Below, one piece after another: positions 36,009 to 44,629 of a DNA stretch of 64,000 bases; within the stretch, counting starts at the first letter, position 1; every line of letters starts with the position of its first letter. Source of the DNA: Laceyella putida (GTDB lineage Bacteria; Bacillota; Bacilli; Thermoactinomycetales; Thermoactinomycetaceae); the NCBI RefSeq assembly GCF_042665195.1, contig NZ_JBHTBW010000040.1:1-64000 (forward strand), read 5' to 3'. Below the pieces are notes generated by a model. That model was not told the DNA's origin, made no database searches, and saw only the letters and a program-made list of their open reading frames with translations. Both the position numbers and the translations under genes were made by a program.

Positions 36009-37619
36009 ATGCAAGGACGTCGACAAGTTTGGTTGATGTTGCTGGTCAGTGTATTGCTCATCATGCCGTTCGGGACAGCGGGGGCCAGCGGGGAGATCCC
36101 CAAACCGCAAGCGATGGGACAAGTCGTGGTCGATGGGGCAAATATGGAAGCGCTTCCGCCTCCGGGCAGCAGTACGGCGCCGGGAACTTGGTTTGTTGGA
36201 GCCACGCCCGCCAACGCGGACACAAGCAAGCCGCCGATCGTCTTCGTCCAGGGATTGCACGGCCGGGCGCAAAGCTGGTGGGAAGAGACTTCTTACCACG
36301 GTGTGAACGACATGTATGAAACCGCATACAACAATGGATACCGGACGGCCTTTGTCCAATTGTATGACGCGCCGGGGGGCGACGCCGCCAACCCATGGGA
36401 CAATGGACGCCTGTTGGCGGGCATGCTGGAGCAAATCCACAACTATTACGGACAAAAAGTGAATATCGTGGCCCACAGCAAGGGTGGCCCCGATACGCAA
36501 GCGGCTCTCATCCATTATGGCGCTTATCGGTTCGTCAATAAAGTGGTCACCCTGGGATCGCCCCACGAAGGGTCCCACCTGGCCGACTTGGCGTACAGTT
36601 CGTGGGCCGGTTGGCTGGCTGACTTGCTCGGGCAACAAGATGCCGGCACGTATTCCCTCCAAGTGGGAGAAATGGCCAAATTCCGTGAGCAGACGGACAA
36701 TCACGCCAACGCCCGGCAAAACCGGTATTACACCACCGCCGGAACCAGCTGGGGGCCGACCTTTTCCGCCTTGGCCGCAGGGGGGCTCTACCTCTGGCAA
36801 TATGGGGACAATGACGGCCTTGTCAACGTCTGGAGCACCGATCTTCCTTATGGGACCCACCTCTTCACCGCCGACCTCGACCATGATGAGATCCGCACCG
36901 GCCGGGCCGTGTTCAGCCGGATCGAATCCACTTTGCGCACCGCCACGGCCAGTGTGACGCAAAAGGTGGGCGAACCGTTGGGAACAGCGGAAGCCGTTAA
37001 TAAGCAAGAAGCCTTTGTCCGCGGCGGCGCCTTGGCCGGGCAGAAAGAACACGTCCAGCAAGTGCCGGTGGAAGCCGGGGTGAAAGAAGCCGTCTTCCTG
37101 GTGCGCACCAAAGCGAGCGATACGCAAGTGGTGCTGGTCTCCCCGTCGGGCAAAGAAGTGAAGCAAGTGCGCATGTCCAAGGATGGGGAGTTTTTCCGCG
37201 GCGCGACGGTGCAGGAGATCCGCGTCGCCAAGCCGGAAGCGGGTAATTGGCAAGTGAAGCTTCTCTCCAAGGGGGAAGACGCCTATCTCCTGACGGCCCA
37301 CTTTATGGGAACCAGCACGGTCGAGTTGGATCTGCCGGCGCTCCACAAAGAGCCGTCGACCAAGCTGAAGGTTAAGCTGAAAGGGCTGGATCGCATCGAT
37401 TTCGCTTCCCTCACGGGGAAAATCAAAATCGTTGACCCACAGGGGCAGACCCGGGAGCAAAGTTTGAGCAAAGGGAAGATGGCCAGTGCGGAGTTGACCG
37501 GCGACGTGCTGGGCAAACAGGCCGGCGTTTACAACATCACGGTGGAATTGAGCGGAAAAACGAAGGATGGCCAACCATATGCCCGTACCTTGGTCAAATC
37601 GGTCTATATTGGGAAATAA
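36009..37619 (+). CDS. Secreted lipase/esterase with C-terminal beta domains
   Basis: The 536-residue protein has a signal peptide (residues 1-27, cleavage near AGASG) and an alpha/beta-hydrolase domain. The nucleophile S157 is in VAHSKGG, the oxyanion loop is FVQGLHG, and DNDGLVNVWSTDLP and DLDHDEIR are likely to carry the acid and His. Residues from about 325 form beta-sandwich regions containing TQVVLVSPSGKEVKQ and VELDLPALHKEPSTKLKVKL. It is probably an extracellular triacylglycerol lipase. The frame is open to 35751, but ATG 36009 has GGAGGG 8 nt upstream and begins the signal peptide. The long antisense frame is a shadow. Confidence 0.87.
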   Translation: MQGRRQVWLMLLVSVLLIMPFGTAGASGEIPKPQAMGQVVVDGANMEALPPPGSSTAPGTWFVGATPANADTSKPPIVFVQGLHGRAQSWWEETSYHGVNDMYETAYNNGYRTAFVQLYDAPGGDAANPWDNGRLLAGMLEQIHNYYGQKVNIVAHSKGGPDTQAALIHYGAYRFVNKVVTLGSPHEGSHLADLAYSSWAGWLADLLGQQDAGTYSLQVGEMAKFREQTDNHANARQNRYYTTAGTSWGPTFSALAAGGLYLWQYGDNDGLVNVWSTDLPYGTHLFTADLDHDEIRTGRAVFSRIESTLRTATASVTQKVGEPLGTAEAVNKQEAFVRGGALAGQKEHVQQVPVEAGVKEAVFLVRTKASDTQVVLVSPSGKEVKQVRMSKDGEFFRGATVQEIRVAKPEAGNWQVKLLSKGEDAYLLTAHFMGTSTVELDLPALHKEPSTKLKVKLKGLDRIDFASLTGKIKIVDPQGQTREQSLSKGKMASAELTGDVLGKQAGVYNITVELSGKTKDGQPYARTLVKSVYIGK

Positions 37620-37629
37620 CGGGCTCAAC

Positions 37630-37666
37630 AGCCCCAGATCGCTTGAAGGCGGTCTGGGGTTTTTCC
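37630..37666 (+). terminator. Terminator after the lipase gene
   Basis: CCCCAGATCGC pairs with GCGGTCTGGGG, followed by TTTTTC. Confidence 0.85.
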
Positions 37667-37746
37667 CGTTCTTTTGTATAATAGTAGAGGGTTCATCATA
37701 GATAATAGATACAGACACATTGTCTTTATAAGGGAGTTGAACGTGG

Positions 37747-38505
37747 ATGAAGGAGGCAACAAAACCCGTTGCCTGGGTGGTTGGCGGCTCCAAGGGCTTA
37801 GGGGTGATGGTGGCCAAAGGGTTGGCCCAAGATGGCTATCGAATTGTGATCAATTATCGACGGAGTGTCGAACCTGCATATAAATTAGCGAATGAACTCG
37901 AACAAATAGGAGTAGAGACCTTGGTTGTACAAGGGGACGTCAGCCTGGTGGAGGATGTCAAGCGGATGAGCGCGGAAGTGCTGTCCCGGTGGGGCCGGAT
38001 CGATGCGCTGGTCTGTGCGGCGGGACCCTTCACCTTCAAGCGGACGCCGCTCATCGAGTTTAGTGATGCCACATGGCGGGAAATGGTGGATGGGAACCTG
38101 TCTGGGGTCTTTTATCTGGTGAGGGAACTTCTGCCAACGATGAGACGGCAGGGGCATGGCCGGATCATCACCTTCGGCTTTCCCGAAGTGGAGTCGTCTC
38201 CCGCCTGGCCGGGTTATGGCCCGTATGCGGCCGCCAAAGCGGGATTGGCCTCCCTGACCCGCACCATGGCCGCCGAAGAGGCCCCCCATGGGATCACGGT
38301 CAACATGGTGGTTCCGGGGGACATCCGCGATCCCTACAAGGAAGCGCCGATCGCGAAGGCGCGTGGACAGCGCGATCCCCGCACGCCCATTGGACGTTCG
38401 GGGACGGGGGAAGACATCGCGCGGGTGGTCCGTTTTCTTGCCCACCCTGATTCCGACATGATTACGGGCGCGGTGATTCCAATAACCGGGGGTTTAACTT
38501 ATTGA
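37747..38505 (+). CDS. Short-chain dehydrogenase/reductase family protein
   Basis: The 252-residue FabG-like SDR has the cofactor loop GGSKGLG near residue 13 (usual form TGxxxGIG), AAG near 90 and the catalytic YAAAK near 158. The catalytic Ser that normally lies 13 residues before the Tyr is not there: the segment reads ITFGFPEVESSPAW, with serines displaced. The TITGGLTY C-terminus is normal. Substrate is unknown. The ATG at 37747 follows an A/G-rich stretch (AGGGAGTTGAACGTGG). It may share a convergent terminator with the small gene at 38607. Confidence 0.85.
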   Translation: MKEATKPVAWVVGGSKGLGVMVAKGLAQDGYRIVINYRRSVEPAYKLANELEQIGVETLVVQGDVSLVEDVKRMSAEVLSRWGRIDALVCAAGPFTFKRTPLIEFSDATWREMVDGNLSGVFYLVRELLPTMRRQGHGRIITFGFPEVESSPAWPGYGPYAAAKAGLASLTRTMAAEEAPHGITVNMVVPGDIRDPYKEAPIAKARGQRDPRTPIGRSGTGEDIARVVRFLAHPDSDMITGAVIPITGGLTY

Positions 38506-38535
38506 TGATTTTATGTAGAATCTACATAAAATCAT
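38505..38535. terminator. Perfect 15-bp palindrome between convergent genes
   Basis: ATGATTTTATGTAGA (38505-38519), a single A, then TCTACATAAAATCAT (38521-38535). It starts at the SDR stop codon. T-rich sequence follows in both directions, though no clean T run is adjacent. Either a bidirectional terminator or a protein-binding dyad. Confidence 0.5.
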
Positions 38536-38606
38536 TGTAATATTTCTGTAATATTTTTTAAAAACGACAAACCTTTTTCAATGCATATCCGTTATAATGA
38601 TATGTG

Positions 38607-38786
38607 TTATTTAATCGCAGACGAAGCGCGTCGCTGAATCCACCACGCCAAGGCGAACCAGAAGCCGGAGCCGATCAGGCCGGCGGCGAAGGAGGGAAGG
38701 CCGCTTTCTTTCCACAAAAACAGGGAAGCAAGAAGTCCCACCACTCCGGTGAAGCGACACGCAAACACGGCGGCTCGCTCGTGCAT
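38607..38786 (-). CDS. 59-residue membrane protein
   Basis: This small frame starts with ATG at 38786 after an excellent ribosome site (GGAGGTGAGAAACG). The protein has two hydrophobic segments (about residues 14-25, GVVGLLASLFLW, and 34-50, FAAGLIGSGFWFALAWW) and a basic tail QRRASS. It looks like a two-segment inner-membrane protein. I do not recognise a family. It is convergent with the SDR gene and divergent from the penicillin-binding protein gene. Confidence 0.6.
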   Translation of the reverse strand: MHERAAVFACRFTGVVGLLASLFLWKESGLPSFAAGLIGSGFWFALAWWIQRRASSAIK

Positions 38787-38934
38787 CGTTTCTCACCTCC
38801 ACGCTTCACTATAGCACAAGTGCGGAGGCAGGAACCAGCCGAGAAAAGCCGAAAAGAGAAGTGGTAATAAGAAGGAAGTTGAGACAGATAAAGATAACTG
38901 CGATGAACGACTAGTGTTTCAGGAGGTAGACGCG

Positions 38935-41601
38935 ATGGACGATTTTCGCAAGGTGAGCATGAAAAGCGGATACAGCCCCATGCCGCCACGAACTCGCAGT
39001 GAACGCGCAGGCTCCCGTTCCCGCTCTGGCCGCAGCAGCGGCGGTGGCCCCAGAGGTTCCAGTGGCCGCCGCCCGCCAAAGCAAGGGTGGCAACGGTTTT
39101 TTACTTGGAAATGGTTCATGTTGATCTTATTGACTTCTTTATTGTTAATGGTGGGTGGCTGTGCGGCCATCATGGCATCGGCGGATATGTATGATTTGAA
39201 AGAGATTGATAAGGCGAATATGCCGTTGTCCTCAAAGATTCTTGATCAAAAAGGAAACGTTGTTGCGACCTTTGGTTTCAGCCAGCGCGAATGGGCGGAC
39301 ATGAAGCAAATGCGCAAGGTAAACCCAATGTTGCCGGACGCCTTTGTTAAAGTGGAGGACCGCCGTTTTTATGAGCATAATGGGGTTGACTTTGAGGGCT
39401 TGGCGCGCGCTGTTGTGAAAAACATTGTGGCGATGGGCGCGGCGCAAGGGGCAAGTACGATTACCCAACAGGTATGCAAAAACATCGTGCTGAAAAACCC
39501 GGAAAAAACGATGACCCGTAAAGTTCAAGAGTTGGGATGCGCCTTAAACCTTGAAAGAAAAGCAAGTAAAGAGGATATTTTGGCTGCTTATCTCAATTAT
39601 ATTCCATTTGGCGGGGATATCGCTGGTGTGCGCATGGCTTCCAAAGTCTATTTCGATAAAGATCCAGTTAAAGATCACCTAGAACCTGAAGAGGTTGCCA
39701 TGTTGGCGGGAATGCCCAAAGCGCCGAGTACGTATAATCCCGTGCGCCATCCGGAAAAAGCCAAAGAACGACGCGATGTCGTATTGACACAAGTCTTTCC
39801 GGTTGACGACGTCATGAAGCCGTTTATAACGCAAGAAGAAGCCAATAAATTGGCTGAGAAACCTTTAAAAGCATGTGAGGATTGCAGAAAGAAATATGCG
39901 GTTAAAGATAAATACCAAGCCTTTAAGGATTTGGTCAAAACAGAACTTAAAAATGAATATGACGTAGATCCTGAAGATCTGGCGAATAAAGGATATGAAA
40001 TTCATACCAAGTTAAATGTAAAGGCTCAAGATGCTGTTGAGAAGGCACTAAAAGATGATTCCATGTTTGTTAACAATAATGGTGAACAATTGAAAGATGC
40101 CGATGCCGGAATCACCATCCTTGATCCAAAAACGGGTTTGATTGTGGCGAGTGGTGGCGGACGTCAATATAATGCCGCATCCACTCACCGTGGGTTGGAA
40201 ATCGCGCAACCTGGTTCTACCATTAAACCCCTGACTGTTTTTGGACCCGCAGTTTATAAGCATGATTATAATGAATTCTCGATGCTGAATGATAGAAAAA
40301 TTGACTTTCGCCCAGGATGGAATCCCAAAAACTTCACACCTGGTGAAAAAGGCGATGTCCCCATGGCCGAAGCGGTTAAAAAGTCGCTCAACTTGTCTAC
40401 CATCCACCTGTTGCATGATGTGGTTAAGTTGGATCCGGCCTTCGAGTTTGGAAATCAGTTAGGCCTTAAGCTTCAGGAGGCGGATAAAGACTACGCTCCA
40501 TTGGCGTTAGGAGCCTTAAATAAAGGCGTAAATACGGTTCAAATGGCGCAAGCGTATCAAGTATTCGTCAAGGACGGCTCTTACCATAAAGCACATGCGA
40601 TTGTCAAAGTGATGGATGGTGAAGACGAGTTAAAGCCAAAAACGAATTACAAAGAAACAAAGAAAGTATTTGATGCCAAAACCGCATGGTGGATGACCCG
40701 GATGATGAAAAAGGTCATTTTCGAAGATGGCGGAACCGGTCATAACGCCAAGTTGGAAGATGGACGCGATGTCGCCGGTAAATCGGGTACGGTGCAAGGG
40801 GAAAAAGGCGGCTGGTTTGTTGGTTATACGCCAGACTTAGTTGCCGCGGTCAATGTATGGTACCCGACTGGCGGAGAGATTGTGAAAGTGACGGGTGGTA
40901 GCGCACCAGCGAAAATCTTTAGTTATGTCATGTCCGCTGCACATGAAGGCATTCCGCCTCATCAGTTTGAAAAACCAGAAGGGGTAAAAGATCCATCACC
41001 GCCATTCCAATTGCAAGCACCACAATTAAGCGGTAGACAAGAAGGCAAAAAAGTGGTGTTGCATTGGCAACAACAAAATGAACGCGTGAAATACCAAATC
41101 TTGCGTTCGGAAGGCAACGGCCAATTCACCCCGGTTGGTGAAGCGGGTCCAGGTTCCACCGGATGGGAAGACACGACTGTCCAAGTGCCAGAAGGTGGCG
41201 GCGGTGGGTTCTTTGACTTCATCGGAGGCGGTGGCGATCAGAAGAAAGTGTACATGTATAAAGTGATCGCGATCGATACGCAACAACCCGATCCGGCCTT
41301 GGGACAAAAAGATAGTAATGTGATTACTGTGGAAGTGAAAGGCGAAGAGAAGAAGGTTGACGATCAATACGATAAAAATAAAGACGGAATAGATGATCGC
41401 CAACAGGATACTGACGGTGACCGCGTCAACGATTATGAAGACAAATTCCCCAATGATCCGACCAAAACAGGCAAGGAACAAGATAACGGCGGTGATAACG
41501 GCGGCATCATTGGTGGCGGCGATGGTGACCAGGGTGGCGGTGGCAGACCTGGTAACGGCGACCAAGGTGATAATGGCGGCGGAGGTTTTTGGGGTCAATA
41601 A
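38935..41601 (+). CDS. Class A penicillin-binding protein with Ca-binding-type tail
   Basis: The 888-residue PBP1A-type enzyme polymerises and cross-links peptidoglycan. A basic Arg/Gly/Ser-rich cytosolic tail (1-57) and one membrane segment (58-80) precede the GT51 domain (E141 in EDRRFYEHNG, then QGASTITQQ) and the transpeptidase domain (S428-x-x-K431 in PGSTIKPL, SLN, KSGT at 616-619). A fibronectin-III-like module follows (about 700-800), then DKNKDGIDD, DTDGDRVNDYEDKFPNDP, resembling thrombospondin-3/calcium-binding repeats, and a Gly-rich end. ATG 38935 follows AGGAGGT. The middle of the gene is more A/T-rich than its neighbours. Confidence 0.93.
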   Translation: MDDFRKVSMKSGYSPMPPRTRSERAGSRSRSGRSSGGGPRGSSGRRPPKQGWQRFFTWKWFMLILLTSLLLMVGGCAAIMASADMYDLKEIDKANMPLSSKILDQKGNVVATFGFSQREWADMKQMRKVNPMLPDAFVKVEDRRFYEHNGVDFEGLARAVVKNIVAMGAAQGASTITQQVCKNIVLKNPEKTMTRKVQELGCALNLERKASKEDILAAYLNYIPFGGDIAGVRMASKVYFDKDPVKDHLEPEEVAMLAGMPKAPSTYNPVRHPEKAKERRDVVLTQVFPVDDVMKPFITQEEANKLAEKPLKACEDCRKKYAVKDKYQAFKDLVKTELKNEYDVDPEDLANKGYEIHTKLNVKAQDAVEKALKDDSMFVNNNGEQLKDADAGITILDPKTGLIVASGGGRQYNAASTHRGLEIAQPGSTIKPLTVFGPAVYKHDYNEFSMLNDRKIDFRPGWNPKNFTPGEKGDVPMAEAVKKSLNLSTIHLLHDVVKLDPAFEFGNQLGLKLQEADKDYAPLALGALNKGVNTVQMAQAYQVFVKDGSYHKAHAIVKVMDGEDELKPKTNYKETKKVFDAKTAWWMTRMMKKVIFEDGGTGHNAKLEDGRDVAGKSGTVQGEKGGWFVGYTPDLVAAVNVWYPTGGEIVKVTGGSAPAKIFSYVMSAAHEGIPPHQFEKPEGVKDPSPPFQLQAPQLSGRQEGKKVVLHWQQQNERVKYQILRSEGNGQFTPVGEAGPGSTGWEDTTVQVPEGGGGGFFDFIGGGGDQKKVYMYKVIAIDTQQPDPALGQKDSNVITVEVKGEEKKVDDQYDKNKDGIDDRQQDTDGDRVNDYEDKFPNDPTKTGKEQDNGGDNGGIIGGGDGDQGGGGRPGNGDQGDNGGGGFWGQ

Positions 41602-41610
41602 AGCCTTCGT

Positions 41611-41651
41611 CAAACCCCAGCGAGTTTACTCGCTGGGGTTTTCTTTTGTTC
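41611..41651 (+). terminator. Terminator after the penicillin-binding protein gene
   Basis: AACCCCAGCGAG pairs with CTCGCTGGGGTT, followed by TTCTTTTG. Confidence 0.85.
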
Positions 41652-41714
41652 TAACCCCCCTTCTTCCCCCATAGACTAGTCCTAACAGAAGGACAAGAAG
41701 GGACGTGGCTGGAG

Positions 41715-42752
41715 ATGGAGCGGTGGGTGCTCGCCTGTCGCATCGGCTTCACCTATATCGGCACGGTGGTGGGCGCGGGGTTTGCTTCGGGGCAGGAGAT
41801 TTTGCAGTTTTTCACGCTGTTCGGGGAGCGGGGCGCGTGGGGGGTGCTGGTGGCCACGGTGCTGTTCGCTCTCTTGGGGACGCGGATGATGCTGCTCGGT
41901 TGCCGCTTGCAGGCGAGGTCGTACGAGGAATTTAACCAGTATTTGTTCGGGGAGCGCTGGGGACCGATGATGACGGCGCTCATCAGCGTGATGCTGTTGG
42001 GGGTCACGTCGGCGATGATGTCGGGGACGGGTTCGCTGTTTGCGGAGCAGTTGGGGCTGTCGTTCCATGTTGGCGTGATCTTTACGGCTCTCTTATCCTT
42101 CTTCTTCATCGTGCGCGGCATGGATGGCGTGCTGTCGGTCAATTCGCTGGTGGTGCCGCTCATGTTCCTCTTCATCGTGCTGGTGGCGGCGCACGCTTGG
42201 CAATCGGGGGATCTGACCTCCCTGGCCACGCTGATTCCGGAGCCGGAGCGATCGCACTGGTTGCCGTCGGCTTTCGTCTATGTGTCGTTCAACTTGGTGC
42301 TGACGCAGGCCGTATTGGTGCCGCTGGGGGCGGAGGTCGCCGATGAGCGGACGATCAAGCTGGGCGGGTGGATTGGGGGCGTGGGGCTTGGCATCATGTT
42401 GTTCGCCTGCAACCTGGCGTTGCAACTCCACTGGCAGAAAGCGTCCCAATTGGACATTCCCATGGGCTATGTGATCAGCACGTTGGGGGTGGGGGTCAAG
42501 TTCCTCTTCCTGGCGATGATGTGGGCGGAGATCTTTACGAGCCTGATCGGCAACGTGTACGGCTTGACGGCCAATTTGAGCCAAGTGATGCCGCTCAAGA
42601 AGCCTCTGATCATGGTGTTGATCTTTGGGGTGGCTTATCTGTTCTCCTTGATCGGCTTCCCTACGCTGGTGCATTATCTTTATCCGTTGTTCGGCTATTG
42701 CGGCCTGGTGGTGCTCACCGTCATGATTTGCCGACGGATGCCCGCGGCTTAG
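41715..42752 (+). CDS. YkvI-like membrane transporter family protein
   Basis: The 345-residue polytopic protein has about ten hydrophobic segments and the N-terminal IGTVVGAGFASGQEILQFF motif characteristic of B. subtilis YkvI-type proteins, distantly related to amino-acid permeases of the APC superfamily. Substrate is unknown. The ATG at 41715 has a weak GGCTGGAG site. The PlsY-like gene begins 16 nt after its stop, so the two probably form an operon. G+C is higher than in the preceding gene. Confidence 0.8.
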   Translation: MERWVLACRIGFTYIGTVVGAGFASGQEILQFFTLFGERGAWGVLVATVLFALLGTRMMLLGCRLQARSYEEFNQYLFGERWGPMMTALISVMLLGVTSAMMSGTGSLFAEQLGLSFHVGVIFTALLSFFFIVRGMDGVLSVNSLVVPLMFLFIVLVAAHAWQSGDLTSLATLIPEPERSHWLPSAFVYVSFNLVLTQAVLVPLGAEVADERTIKLGGWIGGVGLGIMLFACNLALQLHWQKASQLDIPMGYVISTLGVGVKFLFLAMMWAEIFTSLIGNVYGLTANLSQVMPLKKPLIMVLIFGVAYLFSLIGFPTLVHYLYPLFGYCGLVVLTVMICRRMPAA

Positions 42753-42768
42753 AGAAGGGGAGACGCTC

Positions 42769-43341
42769 ATGACTTGGTTACTCATCCTCTGCCTGGCGTA
42801 TGTGATCGGGGCCTTGCCCTGCCATTGGTGGGTGTGTCCATATCCCCTTTCGCACAAGAAGGTGCTGATTTATTCGCAACTTCCCAAGAAAGAAGCCTTG
42901 TTGCTGACCGTGATCGATCTGGTGAAAGGCATATCGGCGACATTGTTGGGGTTTGCGGTGTTGGGCTGGGTGGGGGCGTACTTGGCGGCGCTGCTGGTGG
43001 TGGCGGGCAGCATGTATTCCTGTTTTCTCGGCTTCCGCGGCGGAACGGGCCTGGGCGTGGCGGCGGGGGCCTTGCTGATTTTAAGTCCGTTGTTTTTGTT
43101 GTTTGGGGTGTTGATCTATCTGTTGGGATTGTTGCTCGTAAGAAGCTTGTTTGCGGCGGCGCTGTTGACGGCGGTGGCGATCATCCTGTTTGGGATTGTG
43201 TTTGTGACGCATATGTATGTGTGGGGGATTGTGCTGGTCTTGGGCGCGGTGATGTTGTTCAGGTTGTGTCCGCGGTGGTTTGGGACGAAGAAGAGGTGGG
43301 ACCGTCCGTACCGTTTTCCGCCATGGAAGAAGCGGTGGTAG
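42769..43341 (+). CDS. PlsY-like glycerol-3-phosphate acyltransferase family protein
   Basis: The 190-residue membrane protein resembles PlsY, which transfers acyl groups from acyl phosphate to glycerol 3-phosphate. The three PlsY motifs are recognisable but degenerate: an N-terminal YVIGALPCHWW in place of GSIPFG, DLVKG near residue 50, and FRGGTGLGVAAGAL near 88 in place of GGKGVAT. About five membrane segments. The missing Lys in GG(K)G raises doubt about catalysis, so this may be a divergent paralogue. The ATG at 42769 has GAAGGGG upstream. Confidence 0.7.
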   Translation: MTWLLILCLAYVIGALPCHWWVCPYPLSHKKVLIYSQLPKKEALLLTVIDLVKGISATLLGFAVLGWVGAYLAALLVVAGSMYSCFLGFRGGTGLGVAAGALLILSPLFLLFGVLIYLLGLLLVRSLFAAALLTAVAIILFGIVFVTHMYVWGIVLVLGAVMLFRLCPRWFGTKKRWDRPYRFPPWKKRW

Positions 43342-43494
43342 AGGGGCACACCTGTTTTTTCTGTTGTTTAAGATTATGTGTGAGTCGGTCGTCCATGTTG
43401 GTCTCCGTGCTCATCCCGCTGGGGGTATGTTTCTTCGTGTGGTAGGATGAAAGGCGATGTGTATGGGTGTTGAGATTGCCCGTTGATTTCGACT

Positions 43495-43520
43495 AAAAAA
43501 GCCGTCCAAATGGACAGCCT
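43495..43520 (-). terminator. Terminator of the SHOCT-like frame
   Basis: On the minus strand GGCTGTCC pairs with GGACGGC(C), followed by TTTTTTAG. It sits directly after the 33-codon frame. Confidence 0.7.
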
Positions 43521-43621
43521 TATAACCCGAGCAGTTGTTTTTTCTTTGCTTCAAATTCTTCATCCGTGATGAGACCTTGATCGCGCAAATGGGCCCATTG
43601 ACTCTTCAAAATGAACTTCAT
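43520..43621 (-). CDS. 33-residue SHOCT-domain peptide or fragment
   Basis: The frame ends in the SHOCT pattern (LRDQGLITDEEFEAKKKQLL), a short C-terminal domain usually found at the end of larger proteins. Only 33 codons are open (ATG 43621), without a clear ribosome site, but a good terminator follows directly. It is either a free-standing SHOCT peptide or the tail of a deleted gene; the second is more likely. Confidence 0.45.
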   Translation of the reverse strand: MKFILKSQWAHLRDQGLITDEEFEAKKKQLLGL

Positions 43622-43643
43622 TTAAGAAGCGAGGATGATATGT

Positions 43644-43703
43644 ATGCGGTGTAATGGATTGAATCCGATGCATGCAGCTAACGACGACGAATGGGAACAC
43701 TAA
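43644..43703 (+). other. Possible 19-codon reading frame with terminator
   Basis: ATG at 43644 follows GAAGCGAGG and the frame (MRCNGLNPMHAANDDEWEH) is followed 8 nt later by a hairpin terminator. Evidence is only the order ribosome site, frame, terminator. Confidence 0.2.
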
Positions 43704-43710
43704 CGATCGG

Positions 43711-43741
43711 CAAAAAGGCTACAGGGGAGTAGCCTTTTTCT
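43711..43741 (+). terminator. Terminator-like hairpin
   Basis: AAAAAGGCTAC pairs with GTAGCCTTTTT, followed by CTTTTTG. No confirmed gene precedes it; the rest of the 43342-43834 gap holds the SHOCT fragment and nothing else recognised. Confidence 0.7.
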
Positions 43742-43834
43742 TTTTGCCTAAATGATGATCAACGATCCATTCGGTATGAAGGAACAAAGGAAACCGTGTT
43801 TTTCGGCTTCCCTTCAATATTTTCTCTAACCTCT

Positions 43835-44629
43835 TCACACCGCAAACGCCACTTTGTACCCCGCATGCTTCCGCACTTGGAAAACACCTGAATCCAAGAT
43901 CAAATACTGCGCTTTCACCCCGATCAACGTTCCGCTGATGGTCGCTTGCTTGTCCAGGCTGAGGGAAGTGATTTTTTCCAAGGTGGACAGGGAAGGATAA
44001 GTGAGCGGGATGATTTCCGGGTCTGGGATGAGATAGGCGTGGTACGGCTCCGGGAGCTTGGCGACCAATTCCGCGCGGGTGGCGAGGAGGTCGCAGTCGG
44101 CGGTTTCATTCTTGAGCATTTTGCGCCAGTTGGTTTTGTCTTTGACGTGTTGGGCGAGAATGACCTCGATGTCCCCCGCGTCTTTGCGGCTGGGCACTTC
44201 CATGATGGCGACGGCCTGGGTGGCGCCTTGGTCGATCCAGCGTTTCATCATGTTGGTTTTGCGGGTGATGCCGACTTTGATGTCGCTGCTTAAGGCCAGA
44301 TAGACGATATGGGGTTGCATGCAATGGTGCTCGCCAAACGTCGCATCGCGGCAGGTGCCCTGGTGGTAATGGCACAATTCCGGTTTGACGATGCAGAGGT
44401 CATTTTCCGGCAGGTCGCGAAAGCAAGGGTAGCACGAGTTGTTTTTGCCGTAGAACTTCTTGGTCTTGCGCCCGCAGTAAATGCAGCGGTACTCATCCAG
44501 GAAGGAGATTTCAATCCGCTGGCCCAACAGCTCATTGAGCGCGATCTTCTCATCGTCGAGGCGCAAACGGTATTGAATTGGTTCGGCCGGCTCATGCTCC
44601 AAGGCTTGTAAGATTCCGATATGTTTCAA
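43835..44629 (-). CDS. DUF2797 family zinc-ribbon/GIY-YIG-like protein
   Basis: This 264-residue protein matches the DUF2797 family. It has a zinc-ribbon-like cysteine set (CIYCGRK, then CYPCF, near residues 50-70), a second Cys/His cluster (CHYHQGTC, EHHCMQPH) and a region IVYLALSSDIKVGITRKTNMMKRWIDQGA that resembles the GIY-YIG strand-turn pattern. Biochemical function is not known to me. The start is TTG at 44629, set by AAGGAG eight nt upstream. It is a single minus-strand gene. Confidence 0.8.
   Translation of the reverse strand: MKHIGILQALEHEPAEPIQYRLRLDDEKIALNELLGQRIEISFLDEYRCIYCGRKTKKFYGKNNSCYPCFRDLPENDLCIVKPELCHYHQGTCRDATFGEHHCMQPHIVYLALSSDIKVGITRKTNMMKRWIDQGATQAVAIMEVPSRKDAGDIEVILAQHVKDKTNWRKMLKNETADCDLLATRAELVAKLPEPYHAYLIPDPEIIPLTYPSLSTLEKITSLSLDKQATISGTLIGVKAQYLILDSGVFQVRKHAGYKVAFAV

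Noticed and set aside
35928..37817. Long minus-strand open frame (629 codons) opposite the lipase gene
   Set aside because: It is antisense to a gene with a signal peptide, catalytic motifs and ribosome site; its own translation is low-complexity and without family pattern.
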